This document shows positions 8,320-16,697 of a DNA stretch of 39,307 nt, in pieces (the first letter of the stretch is position 1; every line of letters starts with the position of its first letter). A program made the position numbers and the translations under genes. The stretch is taken from assembly GCA_013696555.1 (NCBI GenBank), contig JACCYJ010000265.1, positions 1 through 39,307 on the forward strand. Direction: 5' to 3'. This stretch comes from Nocardioidaceae bacterium. GTDB taxonomy: Bacteria; Actinomycetota; Actinomycetes; Propionibacteriales; Nocardioidaceae. The notes under the pieces are model-generated. The model had not been told where the DNA came from. It was given only the letters and a program-made list of their open reading frames with translations, and made no database searches.

Positions 8320-9645
8320 ATGGCTGCACCTACCAAGCAGGCCAAACGCCGAGACGTCATAATCGAGGTGTTCGAAGAGGCGTTCGCGGAGCTGATGGCC
8401 GCGGACCCGACCGGCTTCCGCACCAAGTACCGCAAGATGGCCGGTGACCCGTTCGCGTTCTACCGCGGCAGTGCGTGCCTGTTCTACGCCGACATGAAGG
8501 CGTTCAAGGACCCATGGGCCGACGACAAGACCAGCCGGGTCTGGATCCACGGCGACCTGCATGCGGAGAACTTCGGCACGTACATGAACTCCCACGGGGT
8601 GCTGGTGTTCGACGTCAACGACTTCGACGAGGCCTATCTCGGCAACTTCTCCTGGGACCTACGCCGCTTCGTCGCCAGCCTGGCGCTGATGGGCTGGCAG
8701 AAGGCACTGCCCGAGGATGCGCTGCGCTACCTCTCCAGGGTTTATTTGCAGGCGTACGTCAACCAGGTCCAGCAGTACGTCGACGGTCCGGCCGATGAGG
8801 ACTTCGCGCTGCGCCTCGACACCACGGAGGGCGTCGTGCACCGGGTGCTGCAAGACGCACGGACGTCGACCCGAGTCGGCATGCTCGACTCGCTGAGCCA
8901 CGTCAAGGACTACGAGCGGCAATTCACCGAGGGGTCGGGCGTACGTCGGCTCAAGAAGTCTGAGGAGCACGATGTGTACGACGCGTTCCTGCGCTACCGC
9001 GAGACGATCCCCGAGTCCAAGCGGGAGCACCACGACACGTTCTATGTCGTCAAGGATGTGGTGGGCAAGGCCGGCTTCGGCGTCGGGAGCGCCGGTCTAC
9101 CGGCGTACAACGTCTTGATCGAGGGGTTCAACCAAGCGCTCGAGAACGACGTCGTGCTCAGCATGAAGCAGGGCAACGTGCCGGCGCTGAGCCGAATCGT
9201 CGACGTGGCGCGGGCACGGGACTACTTCGAGCACGAGGGCCACCGCACCACGGTCAGCCAGCGTGCGCTCCAGGTGCATGCCGACCCGTTTCTCGGCTAC
9301 ACCACCGTCGACGGTGTCGGGTACGTGGTCGACGAGATGTCACCGTACGAGTCGGACCTCGACTGGGCCACGATCACCGAGCCGGAGGACATCGAACCGG
9401 TGTTGATCGATCTCGGTCGTGCGACGGCGAAGATCCACTGCGTCAGCGACGAAGATAGCGACCAGAGCCTCGTGGAGTTCCAGACTGAGGAGGTGATCGC
9501 CGCCGCGGTCGGCTCCGACCCGAGCGACTTCGTCGCGGAGATCGTCGACTGGTCGATGGCCTACGCGCACACGGCCCGAGATGATTACGCGCTGTTCGTG
9601 GATGCCTTCCGCGCTGGTCGCATCGGTGGCGTCAGCGCCACCTGA
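8320..9645 (+). CDS. DUF2252 family protein
   Basis: This 441-residue protein belongs to the DUF2252 family, whose members resemble aminoglycoside-phosphotransferase-like kinases. Seen: WIHGDLHAENFGTY near residue 75 followed by VFDVNDFDEAYLGNFSWDLRR, which matches the family's HGDxHxxN catalytic-loop and DFD metal-loop wording. The protein appears cytoplasmic: no signal peptide or membrane span is visible. An AGGAA box lies about 8 nt before the ATG. The biological substrate of this family is not established, and nothing in the neighbourhood points to one. Confidence 0.85.
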   Translation: MAAPTKQAKRRDVIIEVFEEAFAELMAADPTGFRTKYRKMAGDPFAFYRGSACLFYADMKAFKDPWADDKTSRVWIHGDLHAENFGTYMNSHGVLVFDVNDFDEAYLGNFSWDLRRFVASLALMGWQKALPEDALRYLSRVYLQAYVNQVQQYVDGPADEDFALRLDTTEGVVHRVLQDARTSTRVGMLDSLSHVKDYERQFTEGSGVRRLKKSEEHDVYDAFLRYRETIPESKREHHDTFYVVKDVVGKAGFGVGSAGLPAYNVLIEGFNQALENDVVLSMKQGNVPALSRIVDVARARDYFEHEGHRTTVSQRALQVHADPFLGYTTVDGVGYVVDEMSPYESDLDWATITEPEDIEPVLIDLGRATAKIHCVSDEDSDQSLVEFQTEEVIAAAVGSDPSDFVAEIVDWSMAYAHTARDDYALFVDAFRAGRIGGVSAT

Positions 9646-9656
9646 CCCCGCCGCCA

Positions 9657-9709
9657 CGACTTGTCACTGTCAAAACCAAGTTATGGCCTGGTGTATCGGT
9701 GACAACTCG
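9657..9709. repeat. Palindromic intergenic element, copy 1
   Basis: TTGTCAC at 9661-9667 pairs with GTGACAA at 9699-9705, and the centre contains a CCA...TGG pair around TTATGG. It is a degenerate copy of the element at 10583-10638 in the same orientation. It lies between the DUF2252 stop and the aldo/keto reductase stop (convergent genes), where it could also end transcription. Confidence 0.7.
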
Positions 9710-9729
9710 CCAAGCGTGGGGTGCTGATC

Positions 9730-10560
9730 TCAACCGTTGAAGCGATCGGGATCAGGGCCGATGCGGTTGCCGCGGTCCAGGGCGTTGAGATCACCCATGT
9801 CGGCAACGGACAGCTCGAAGTTCAGCACGTCGAAGTTGTCGCGGATCCGCTCCGGAGTGACCGACTTTGGGATGACGATGTTGCCCAGCTGGAGGTGCCA
9901 GCGCAGGATCACCTGCGCCGGTGACTTGTCGAGCCGGTCGGCGATGACGCCGATGGCATGGTTGTCCAGGTCCTGCGCCTGGCCCAGTGGGCTCCATGCC
10001 TCGGTTGCCACACCCATTTCGGCGTGGACGTCTCGCATCGGCTCCTGGGTGAACGTCGGGTGCAGCTCGATCTGGTTGACCGCCGGCGGGACGGTGCTCT
10101 CGGCCGCGAGGCGGTGCAGGTGGTTGGCCTGGAAGTTCGAGACCCCGATCGCCCGTGACCGACCGTCGGCGTAGATTTTTTCCATCGCGCGCCAGGTGTC
10201 AAGGTACCGGTCTCGGGTCGGGGTGGGCCAATGGATGAGGTACAGGTCCACGTACCCCAGAGCGAGCCGCTCACAGCTGGCGTCGAACGCCGCCAGCGCG
10301 GAGTCGTACCCCTGGTCGGAATTCCACAGCTTCGTCGTGATGAACACGTCCTCGCGCGCCAGCCCAGAGTCCCGAACGGCCTGACCAACGCCCTCCTCGT
10401 TGCCGTATGCGGCAGCGGTGTCGATGTGCCGGTAGCCGACCTCCAGCGCCGTTAACGTCACGGACGCGGTGTCCTCGGCCGGTACCTGAAACACTCCGAA
10501 GCCGAGCTGAGGGATCTCGACGCCGTTGTTGAGCCGAATATCCGGGACCACCTGGTTCAC
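9730..10560 (-). CDS. Aldo/keto reductase
   Basis: This 276-residue protein is of normal length for the AKR superfamily (NAD(P)H-dependent carbonyl reduction, cytoplasmic). The catalytic tetrad is visible as Asp47 and Tyr52 (HIDTAAAYGNE), Lys77 (ITTKLWNSDQG) and His110 (DLYLIHWP). The sequence most resembles the 2,5-diketo-D-gluconate reductase branch, but the substrate is not predictable. The start is GTG at 10560, with GGAGG 8 nt upstream. The gene stands alone on the minus strand between two copies of a palindromic element. Confidence 0.93.
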   Translation of the reverse strand: MNQVVPDIRLNNGVEIPQLGFGVFQVPAEDTASVTLTALEVGYRHIDTAAAYGNEEGVGQAVRDSGLAREDVFITTKLWNSDQGYDSALAAFDASCERLALGYVDLYLIHWPTPTRDRYLDTWRAMEKIYADGRSRAIGVSNFQANHLHRLAAESTVPPAVNQIELHPTFTQEPMRDVHAEMGVATEAWSPLGQAQDLDNHAIGVIADRLDKSPAQVILRWHLQLGNIVIPKSVTPERIRDNFDVLNFELSVADMGDLNALDRGNRIGPDPDRFNG

Positions 10561-10582
10561 GGGGCACTCCTCCGCGCATCTT

Positions 10583-10638
10583 CTCGAGTTGTCACTGCGT
10601 CACCAGGCTATGACCTGGTCTGACGGTGACAACTCGAG
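10583..10638. repeat. Palindromic intergenic element, copy 2
   Basis: A perfect 13-bp inverted repeat, CTCGAGTTGTCAC (10583-10595) and GTGACAACTCGAG (10626-10638), encloses a second palindrome: CGTCA/TGACG and CCAGG/CCTGG around the centre CTATGA. Nearly the whole 56 bp can fold into one long hairpin or cruciform. It lies in the divergent interval between the aldo/keto reductase and the next gene, so it could carry regulatory sites, but its second copy downstream of the same gene suggests a repeated mobile-type element. Confidence 0.8.
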
Positions 10639-10688
10639 GGTTGGGGCAGAGTTGGGCGGTTGTCGGTGGTGTCCGACAAGGTGGGGAC

Positions 10689-11261
10689 ATGGCCACGACG
10701 CAGTACTACACTGCCACTAGCATCGACGGCTTCATTGCCGACGAGCACAACTCCCTCGACTGGCTGTTCGAGCAGGACTCCGGCGACGACAACGAGGACC
10801 GGTTTCGTTCGTTCATGGCCGCGGTCGGGGCGATCGCCATGGGTTCGACGACGTACGAATGGGTGCTGGACCACGAACACATCCTCGACGACCCGGCCAA
10901 GTGGCGGATTTGGTACGGCGACACGCCCGCGTGGGTGTTCAGCCACCGGGAGCTGCCGCCCATCCCCGGCGCCGATATCAGGTTCGTGAGCGGTGACGTC
11001 CGGCCGGTGCATCAGGCGATGACCGCGACTGCAGGTGACGCCAACATCTGGTTGATCGGCGGCGGTGATCTTGTCGGCCAGTTCGCCGACCACGGGCTGC
11101 TGGACGAACTCATCCTCGGCGTTGCGCCCGTGATGCTGGGCGCCGGAGCACCACTGTTGCCGCGACGACTGACCGGCCTGCGGCTGGCGGAGACCCGCCG
11201 GGCCGGCACGATGATCGAGCTGCGGTACTCGCTTCCGGGGCGTGAAACGATGCCGGAATGA
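10689..11261 (+). CDS. Dihydrofolate reductase-like (RibD C-terminal domain) protein
   Basis: This 190-residue protein fits the family of stand-alone RibD-C/DHFR-like reductases. The start YYTATSIDGFIADEHNSLDWL is the family hallmark, the middle holds a glycine-rich nucleotide-binding segment (IWLIGGGDLVGQF), and it ends with a typical TMIELRYSL strand. Such proteins probably bind NADPH, but few have known substrates and they are not functional DHFRs in general. The ATG at 10689 is chosen because the fold begins there and a purine-rich GGTGGGGA lies just upstream. Its stop overlaps the next start by 4 nt (ATGA), so it is cotranscribed with the alcohol dehydrogenase. Confidence 0.85.
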   Translation: MATTQYYTATSIDGFIADEHNSLDWLFEQDSGDDNEDRFRSFMAAVGAIAMGSTTYEWVLDHEHILDDPAKWRIWYGDTPAWVFSHRELPPIPGADIRFVSGDVRPVHQAMTATAGDANIWLIGGGDLVGQFADHGLLDELILGVAPVMLGAGAPLLPRRLTGLRLAETRRAGTMIELRYSLPGRETMPE

Positions 11262-12304
11262 AAGCGACCCTCATCCACCAGCCAGGTGACGTCCGGCTCG
11301 AGGACGTACCCGACCCGCAGCTGCATGCCGACACCGATGCGCTGGTACGAGTCGTGGCTTCCTGCATTTGCGGCTCGGATCTGTGGCCGTACCGCGGTGC
11401 CAACACCTTCGACGAACCCTGGCGCATCGGTCACGAGTTCGTCGGCGTCATCGAGCAGGTCGGTGCCGCTGTCGAGACCATTGGCGCCGGCGACTTCGTC
11501 ATCGCACCGTTCGTGTGGTCCGACGGCACCTGCCCGATGTGCCAGCGGGGCGTGCAGACCTCGTGCGACAACGGTGGCGGTTGGGGTGGCGAGGACGCTG
11601 ACGGCAACCCCGTCGACGGCGGTCAAGGCGAATGGGTGCGGGTGCCGATGGCCGACGGGACGCTCGTCGCGACGCCGTCCGAGCCCGACCCGGCACTCGT
11701 CCCATCGCTGCTCGCGCTGTCCGATGTCATGGGCACCGGACACCACGCTGCCGTCGCCGCCGGAGTACACGAAGGATCGACCGTCGCGGTGGTCGGCGAC
11801 GGAGCCGTAGGCCTGTGCGGCGTCCTCGCCGCCAAGCGGCTCGGCGCGCGCACCATCGTCGCAATGTCGCGGCACGAGCCCAGACAGCAGGTCGCCAAGC
11901 AGTTCGGCGCCTCCCATATCGTGGCTGAGCGAGGGAAGGCGGGTGTCGCGCAGGCTCGCGAGATCCTCGACGGCATCGGCGCCGACTCCGTACTCGAGTG
12001 CGTCGGCACCGGTGACGCGATGACCCAGGCGATCGACGTGACTCGCGACGGAGGCGTCGTCGGCTACGTCGGCGTGCCGCACGGGGTGGAGCTGCCGATC
12101 CGCAAGATGTTCGGCTCCAACATCGGGATCAACGGTGGTGTGGCCCCCGTACGCGCATACCTGCCCGAGCTGCTCGACGACATCTGGTCGGGCCGGATCG
12201 ACCCCGGCGCGGTCTTCGACGCCACGTTGCCGCTGGGGCAGGTCGCTGACGGCTACACCGCGATGGACGAGCGTCGGGCCATCAAGGTGCTATTGCAGCC
12301 GTGA
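11258..12304 (+). CDS. Zinc-dependent alcohol dehydrogenase (MDR superfamily)
   Basis: This 348-residue medium-chain dehydrogenase has catalytic-zinc ligands Cys38 (CICGSD) and His59-Glu60 (GHEFVGVIE), and a Rossmann nucleotide site VAVVGDGAVGLCG near residue 170. The structural-zinc lobe shows Cys92, Cys95 and Cys103 (CPMCQRGVQTSC) but not the usual fourth Cys. The cytoplasmic reaction is oxidation of an alcohol or reduction of an aldehyde with NAD(P); the substrate is unknown. It begins within the stop of the RibD-like gene, and the thiolase pseudogene begins within its own stop (GTGA), so the three once formed one operon. Confidence 0.92.
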   Translation: MKATLIHQPGDVRLEDVPDPQLHADTDALVRVVASCICGSDLWPYRGANTFDEPWRIGHEFVGVIEQVGAAVETIGAGDFVIAPFVWSDGTCPMCQRGVQTSCDNGGGWGGEDADGNPVDGGQGEWVRVPMADGTLVATPSEPDPALVPSLLALSDVMGTGHHAAVAAGVHEGSTVAVVGDGAVGLCGVLAAKRLGARTIVAMSRHEPRQQVAKQFGASHIVAERGKAGVAQAREILDGIGADSVLECVGTGDAMTQAIDVTRDGGVVGYVGVPHGVELPIRKMFGSNIGINGGVAPVRAYLPELLDDIWSGRIDPGAVFDATLPLGQVADGYTAMDERRAIKVLLQP

Positions 12305-13487
12305 CCGACTGCTTCATTCTCGATGCCGTCCGTACCCCGATCGGCAAGCACGCAGGCGGGCTCGCTGGCGTACGCCCCGACGACCTGGCTGCCACGGCGG
12401 TGCGTGCGCTCATACGGCGCGCACCTGACCTCGACCCGGTGCGGATCGACGACGTGTAGTCGGGGAACGCCAACAGCGCTGGTGAGGACAACCGGGACGT
12501 AGCCCGGATGGCCGGGTTGCTAGCCGACCTGCCGCCGAGCGTGCCCCGTGTCACCGTCAACCGGCTGTGCGGCTCGGGTCTGGAAGCGGTGATCGGCGCT
12601 GCCCGAGCGGTCGAGACCGGTGACGCGACGACGGTGATCGCCGGTGGCGTGGAGTTGATGAGCCGGGCGCCGTGGGTTCTGCAGAAGCCGTCCGCCGGCT
12701 TTCCTCGTGGGGACGAGACGCTCCACTCCACTGCGCTGGGCTGGCGGATGGTCAACTCGCGCCTGCCGGGGAAATGGACGGTCGCCCTCGGGGAAGGTGC
12801 CGAGATCCTCGCGGACCGCTACCACCTCTCTCGGAACGCTCAGGACGCGTTCGCCTTGCGCAGCCATGAGCGAGCCGCGGCGGCTTGGGATCGCGGTGAC
12901 TTCGCTGCCGAGGTGGTCCGTCCCGGTGCCTGACGCGGCGGACGTCGAGCGGGACGAGTCGGTACGCGTCGACACCAGCCTCGAGCGGTTGGCGACGCTC
13001 AAGCCAGTGTTCCGCCCGGACGGCACCGTGACGGCCGGCAACTCCTCACCGCTCAACGACGGCGCTGCCGCGCTGTTGCTCGGCGACGAGGAAGCCAGCC
13101 GGCGCACCGGCAAGGGGCCGCTGGCCCGCATCGTCGGACGCGCGGTGACGGCGGTCGAGCCGCAGCTGTTCGGTATCGGGCCTGTACAGGCCGCACGGCT
13201 CGCGCTGAAACGGGCAGGCGTCGGCTGGGACGACCTCTCGGTGGTGGAGCTCAACGAGGCGTTTGCCGCCCAGTCGCTGGCCTGCCTCGCCGAGTGGGCG
13301 GCCTTCGACCCGGACATCGTCAATCAGCGCGGCGGCGCGATCGCACTGGGTCACCCGCTCGGTTGTTCCGGGGCGGCGCATCCTGGGCTCGTTAGCGTGG
13401 CAGCTGCACGCACGCGGCGGAGGCTGGGGCCTCGCCGCAATCTGCATCGGCGTGGGCCAGGGGCTGGCAGTTGTGCTGCACGCGTAG
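12301..13487 (+). pseudogene. Acetyl-CoA acetyltransferase (thiolase), decayed
   Basis: Joined over three lesions this reads as a full thiolase (about 390 residues; condensation or cleavage of acyl-CoA). Seen in order: an N-terminus FILDAVRTPIGKHAGGLAGV; an in-frame TAG at 12457-12459 in the segment that is normally DVxxGNAN-AGEDN; the nucleophile motif NRLCGSGLEAV with its Cys; a 4-nt insertion near 12925 that throws the frame in EVV(PVPDAAD); NEAFAAQSL with the usual active-site His absent from this short motif; GGAIALGHPLGCSGA; and a 1-nt insertion near 13373, after which ...LAAICIGVGQGLAVVLHA ends at 13487. One nonsense and two frameshift lesions make a real pseudogene likely. It starts in the ADH stop codon, so loss followed operon assembly. 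Confidence 0.9.
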
Positions 13488-13602
13488 GGACCAGGCGGGC
13501 CGCGTGCCGCCGCACGTTACCTCGAAGCGTGACCACTCGTCGCCATGGTCGATGTGGGACACGGTGCGTGCAGGTGGGTTGCCCAGCGAGGTGGGTCCAG
13601 TG

Positions 13603-13731
13603 GTGATAGCGCAGGAACTGTTGCGCGTGCAGTTCGACGATTCGAGTTCGGCGGTGATCGGGGCCTTGACGGGCATCGATGCTCGAGCGTTCTTATGGGA
13701 ACCGGTGAAAGCGGACCTCCTCTCGGTCTGA
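13603..13731 (+). pseudogene. Possible N-terminal remnant of a DinB-fold protein
   Basis: A short frame reads AQELLRVQFDDSSSAV, then GIDARAFLWEPV, and stops at 13731. This resembles the first helix pair of DinB/maleylpyruvate-isomerase-like proteins (LLRxQF..., then FLWEP--CWSV), with the frame lost just where CWSV would come. The body of such a protein (about 150 residues) is absent. This is a weak call from motif memory. The flanks 13488-13602 and 13732-13794 show nothing else I can support. Confidence 0.3.
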
Positions 13732-13794
13732 GTCTGGCCGCCTGCCGGCACTCGGCATACCCTGGCAGCACAGCCGGCTTATGGGTGGCGCGAC

Positions 13795-14106
13795 ATGAAA
13801 GAACTGCTGGAGCTTCTTCGCTGCACTGTGTCTGGACGACCCAGGCAATCAGCCGCGGACGATCTCAAGATGCTGCAGATGCAGGCACGCCTGTCGCGCC
13901 TGGCAACCGAGATGCAGCAGATGGCTCAGCAGTCGACGCCGCAGTTCGCCCGCGGACACCATGGCCGGGCCGTCAGCCTCGCGTACGACAAGACCTTGCT
14001 GCAGGCTTGCGCGCTTGCCGGAGTCCCCGTCCCGGATGAGGACGGCGGTCCCGCAACCCGGCTACTGGCCGAAGCCAATCTGCTCCGGGCCGGCTGGCGA
14101 TGGTGA
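13795..14106 (+). CDS. Small protein of unknown function (103 residues)
   Basis: I do not recognise this protein. It is 103 residues with no signal peptide or membrane span. The middle is Gln- and Met-rich and predicted helical (MLQMQARLSRLATEMQQMAQQ). The C-terminal half has the look of a real folded or conserved segment (GRAVSLAYDKTLLQACALAG, then a Leu-rich helix ending in AGWRW). Codon use is in keeping with neighbouring genes. Ribosome binding is weak (GGTGGCG before the ATG). It lies alone between the thiolase ruin and bsaP, convergent with the latter. Confidence 0.55.
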   Translation: MKELLELLRCTVSGRPRQSAADDLKMLQMQARLSRLATEMQQMAQQSTPQFARGHHGRAVSLAYDKTLLQACALAGVPVPDEDGGPATRLLAEANLLRAGWRW

Positions 14107-14137
14107 TCTATGGGGTCCCGACACCATGGTGCAGGGT

Positions 14138-14335
14138 TCAGCCGGAGACCGCCTCGCCGTGCCGTGAACAGCGGGCAGACCACCCTTTCGGCACCACCTG
14201 CACGATCATTCGCCGGCAACACTCGGCGCAGTAGCGCGGCGGCTCCAGCGCAGCCCGCTGCAGGCAAACGGCATGGTCCCGCCCGCGGAGAAGCTCTCCG
14301 CAGTGGCCGCAGTACGGCCCATCGACCACCGTCAC
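14138..14335 (-). CDS. bsaP: Biotin synthase auxiliary protein
   Basis: This 65-residue Cys-rich protein matches the small gene that follows bioB in actinobacteria, BsaP, which is needed by that class of BioB for sulfur insertion into dethiobiotin. Seen: Cys9 and Cys12 in YCGHCGELL, Cys24, Cys36/39/40 in YCAECC, and Cys56 (ARCSRHG), a set suited to an iron-sulfur cluster or metal site. Its ATG overlaps the bioB stop by 4 nt (ATGA), so the two are coupled. It is cytoplasmic by sequence. Which cysteines bind a cluster is not readable here. Confidence 0.85.
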   Translation of the reverse strand: MTVVDGPYCGHCGELLRGRDHAVCLQRAALEPPRYCAECCRRMIVQVVPKGWSARCSRHGEAVSG

Positions 14336-15342
14336 AGCGTCTTGCTCAGCTCCTTGATCGGCATTTCCAGCTCGTCGAGCAGCTCCAGATCGTCGGCTGG
14401 ATCGCGGCCGAGCGTGGTCAGGTAGTTGCCGACGATGACCGCGTTGACGCCGCCGAGTAGCCCGTCGCGAGTACCGACGTCGCCCAGCGTCAGCTCGCGC
14501 CCGCCGGCGTACCGCAGGATCGTCGTCGGCATCGCCAGCCGGAACGCGGCGATTGCCCGCAGTGCATCTGCTGAGCTCATCACGGGCAGGTCACCGAAGG
14601 GCGTTCCCGGCCGCGGGTTGAGGAAGTTGAGTGGCACCTCGTCCGGTTGCAGCTCCGCCAGCTCGACCGCGAGCTCAGCACGTTGCTCCAGCGTCTCCCC
14701 CATACCGACTAAACCGCCACAGCACAGCTCCATCCCGGCCGTGCGCACCATTTCACAGGTCCGCCGACGTTCCTCGTACGAGTGCGTGGTGACGACCTGC
14801 GGAAAGTACGAGCGCGCTGCCTCAAGGTTGTGGTTGTAACGGTGGACGCCCATGGCGGCGAGTGCATCGACCTGGTCCTGGGTCAGCATTCCCAGCGAAC
14901 AGGCGATATTGATATCGACTTCGGCGGTTATGGCGGCAATGCCATCGCGCACCTGTGCCAGAAGTCGGTCATCGGGGCCGCGGACGGCTGCCACGATGCA
15001 AAACTCCGTCGCGCCCGTGGTTGCAGTCTGTCGCGCGGCTTCGACGAGCTGTGGAACGTCCAACCACACCGAGCGCACGGGGGAGGTGAACTGCCCGGAC
15101 TGCGAACAGAAATGGCAGTCCTCAGGGCAGCCGCCCGTCTTGAGCGACACGATGCCCTCGACCTCGACCTCGGGTCCGCACCAGCGCAGCCGCACCTCGT
15201 GAGCGAGCTGCAGCAGATCGGGGATCGCGGCGTCTGGGAGACACAGCACCGCGACAACGTGCTCGTATGCCAACCCGCGCCCGTCTCGCAGCACCCGATC
15301 GCGGGCGACCGCGAGCACGTCCGGTGTCGCAGGGGCGGTCAC
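14332..15342 (-). CDS. bioB: Biotin synthase
   Basis: BioB is a radical SAM enzyme that inserts sulfur into dethiobiotin, the last step of biotin synthesis. This 336-residue protein has the SAM-cluster motif C-x3-C-x2-C at Cys72, Cys76 and Cys79 ([14 protein letters not shown]), the [13 protein letters not shown] segment and the C-terminal [16 protein letters not shown] typical of the family. GTG at 15342 is chosen as start: it has no Shine-Dalgarno box but a TACATT box 6 nt upstream, and longer upstream frames would run over the divergent bioA start. It is coupled to bsaP downstream and divergent from bioA-bioF-bioD. Confidence 0.95.
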   Translation of the reverse strand: MTAPATPDVLAVARDRVLRDGRGLAYEHVVAVLCLPDAAIPDLLQLAHEVRLRWCGPEVEVEGIVSLKTGGCPEDCHFCSQSGQFTSPVRSVWLDVPQLVEAARQTATTGATEFCIVAAVRGPDDRLLAQVRDGIAAITAEVDINIACSLGMLTQDQVDALAAMGVHRYNHNLEAARSYFPQVVTTHSYEERRRTCEMVRTAGMELCCGGLVGMGETLEQRAELAVELAELQPDEVPLNFLNPRPGTPFGDLPVMSSADALRAIAAFRLAMPTTILRYAGGRELTLGDVGTRDGLLGGVNAVIVGNYLTTLGRDPADDLELLDELEMPIKELSKTL

Positions 15343-15348
15343 AGCCGC

Positions 15349-15377
15349 AATGTAGCGAGACACCCGGCCGGTAGCCT
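15349..15377. promoter_or_regulatory. Overlapping divergent bioB/bioA promoters
   Basis: Minus-strand TACATT at 15349-15354 lies 6 nt before the bioB GTG; plus-strand TAGCCT at 15372-15377 lies 9 nt before the bioA ATG. The two boxes are exactly 17 bp apart, so each falls where the other promoter's -35 element should be. Only one polymerase could bind at a time. No BirA- or BioQ-type operator palindrome was evident in the 44-bp interval. Confidence 0.45.
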
Positions 15378-15386
15378 GACCGGGCC

Positions 15387-16697
15387 ATGACGTGGACGCC
15401 CGCTGCACCGGCCCTGTCGGGCATAGCGCTGAGCGACTTCGACCGGCGGCACCTGTGGCATCCGTACACCTCGATGACGACACCGCTGCCAACCCGAACC
15501 GTGGTCGACGCGTCCGGTGTGCGGCTACGGTTCGACGACGGCACCGAGGTCGTCGACGCGATGTCCTCCTGGTGGAGTGCGGTCCACGGCTATCGGCACC
15601 CGGTGCTCGACTCCGCGGTACGCGCGCAGGTCGATGCGATGGCGCACGTGATGTTCGGGGGGCTCACCCACTCCCCCGCGGTCGAGCTCGCGCGCCGACT
15701 GATCGCGTTGTCCCCTGCCGGGCTCGAACGCGTCTTTTTCGCCGATTCCGGCTCGGTGAGCGTCGAGGTCGCGATCAAGATGGCGCTGCAGGCGCAGCGT
15801 GGCGCCGGTCGCCCCGAGCGCACTCGGTTGCTCACGGTACGCGGGGGCTACCACGGCGACACGTTCGGCGCGATGAGCGTGTGCGACCCGGTTGGCGGCA
15901 TGCACGCGATGTTTGTACAGACCTTGCCGAAGCAGCTATTTGCGCCGCGGCCTCCCGCCGGCCTGGACGCCGACATCGCGGCATGGACCGAGGCCGTCAC
16001 AGCACTGGTCGAGCAGCATGCCGACGAGATTGCGGCGATCATCGTGGAGCCCGTGCTCCAGGGGGCCGGTGGCATGCACATCTATCCACCCGCTTGTTTG
16101 CGCGCATTGCGACAGCTCGCCGACGAGCACTCGGTGCTGCTGATCCTCGACGAGATTGCGACCGGCTTCGGACGTACCGGCGTGATGTTCGCGGCCGAGC
16201 ACGCCCACGTTGCGCCCGACATCATGTGTCTGGGCAAGGCGTTGACCGGGGGCTACCTAAGCCTGGCAGCAGTCGTCGTGTCCGCCGGGGTCGCTGCGAC
16301 GATCTCGGGTTCGGAGTCCGGTGTGCTCATGCATGGGCCCACCTTCATGGCCAACCCGCTCGCCTGCGCCGTGGCATGCGCCTCGATCGACCTGCTGCTC
16401 GACGGCGGCTGGCCGAGCAAGGTCGAGGCGATCAATGACCAACTCCGCTCCGGGCTCGGCTCGCTTCGACAGCACTCGGGCGTCGCGGACGTACGTACCC
16501 TCGGTGCCGTCGGGGTGGTGCAGCTGGAGCGCGTCGTCGATGTCGGTCGCGCCAGCGCAGCGGCGGTCCGCAACGGCGTGTGGTTGCGACCGTTCCGCGA
16601 CCTCATCTACACAATGCCGCCATACGTCTGCACCGATGCCGAGGTGGCGGCGATCTGCGCTGCGATGGCGGCGGTCGTCGACGGGGAGTGCGGATGA
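15387..16697 (+). CDS. bioA: Adenosylmethionine--8-amino-7-oxononanoate aminotransferase
   Basis: BioA transfers the amino group of S-adenosylmethionine to KAPA, giving DAPA, with PLP in the cytoplasm. This 436-residue protein has [12 protein letters not shown] near the N-terminus, the substrate-side [41 protein letters not shown] with the PLP-contacting Asp, and the Schiff-base Lys284 in [15 protein letters not shown] near the end is also family-typical. Length is normal. The start ATG lies 9 nt after a TAGCCT box and has no ribosome binding site, so the bioA-bioF-bioD transcript probably begins close to the start codon. bioF starts within its stop. Confidence 0.96.
   Translation: MTWTPAAPALSGIALSDFDRRHLWHPYTSMTTPLPTRTVVDASGVRLRFDDGTEVVDAMSSWWSAVHGYRHPVLDSAVRAQVDAMAHVMFGGLTHSPAVELARRLIALSPAGLERVFFADSGSVSVEVAIKMALQAQRGAGRPERTRLLTVRGGYHGDTFGAMSVCDPVGGMHAMFVQTLPKQLFAPRPPAGLDADIAAWTEAVTALVEQHADEIAAIIVEPVLQGAGGMHIYPPACLRALRQLADEHSVLLILDEIATGFGRTGVMFAAEHAHVAPDIMCLGKALTGGYLSLAAVVVSAGVAATISGSESGVLMHGPTFMANPLACAVACASIDLLLDGGWPSKVEAINDQLRSGLGSLRQHSGVADVRTLGAVGVVQLERVVDVGRASAAAVRNGVWLRPFRDLIYTMPPYVCTDAEVAAICAAMAAVVDGECG

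Noticed and set aside
12457-12459. In-frame TAG in the thiolase read as pyrrolysine or a recoding event
   Set aside because: Two further frameshifts downstream show that the gene is decayed; no pyrrolysine genes are visible.
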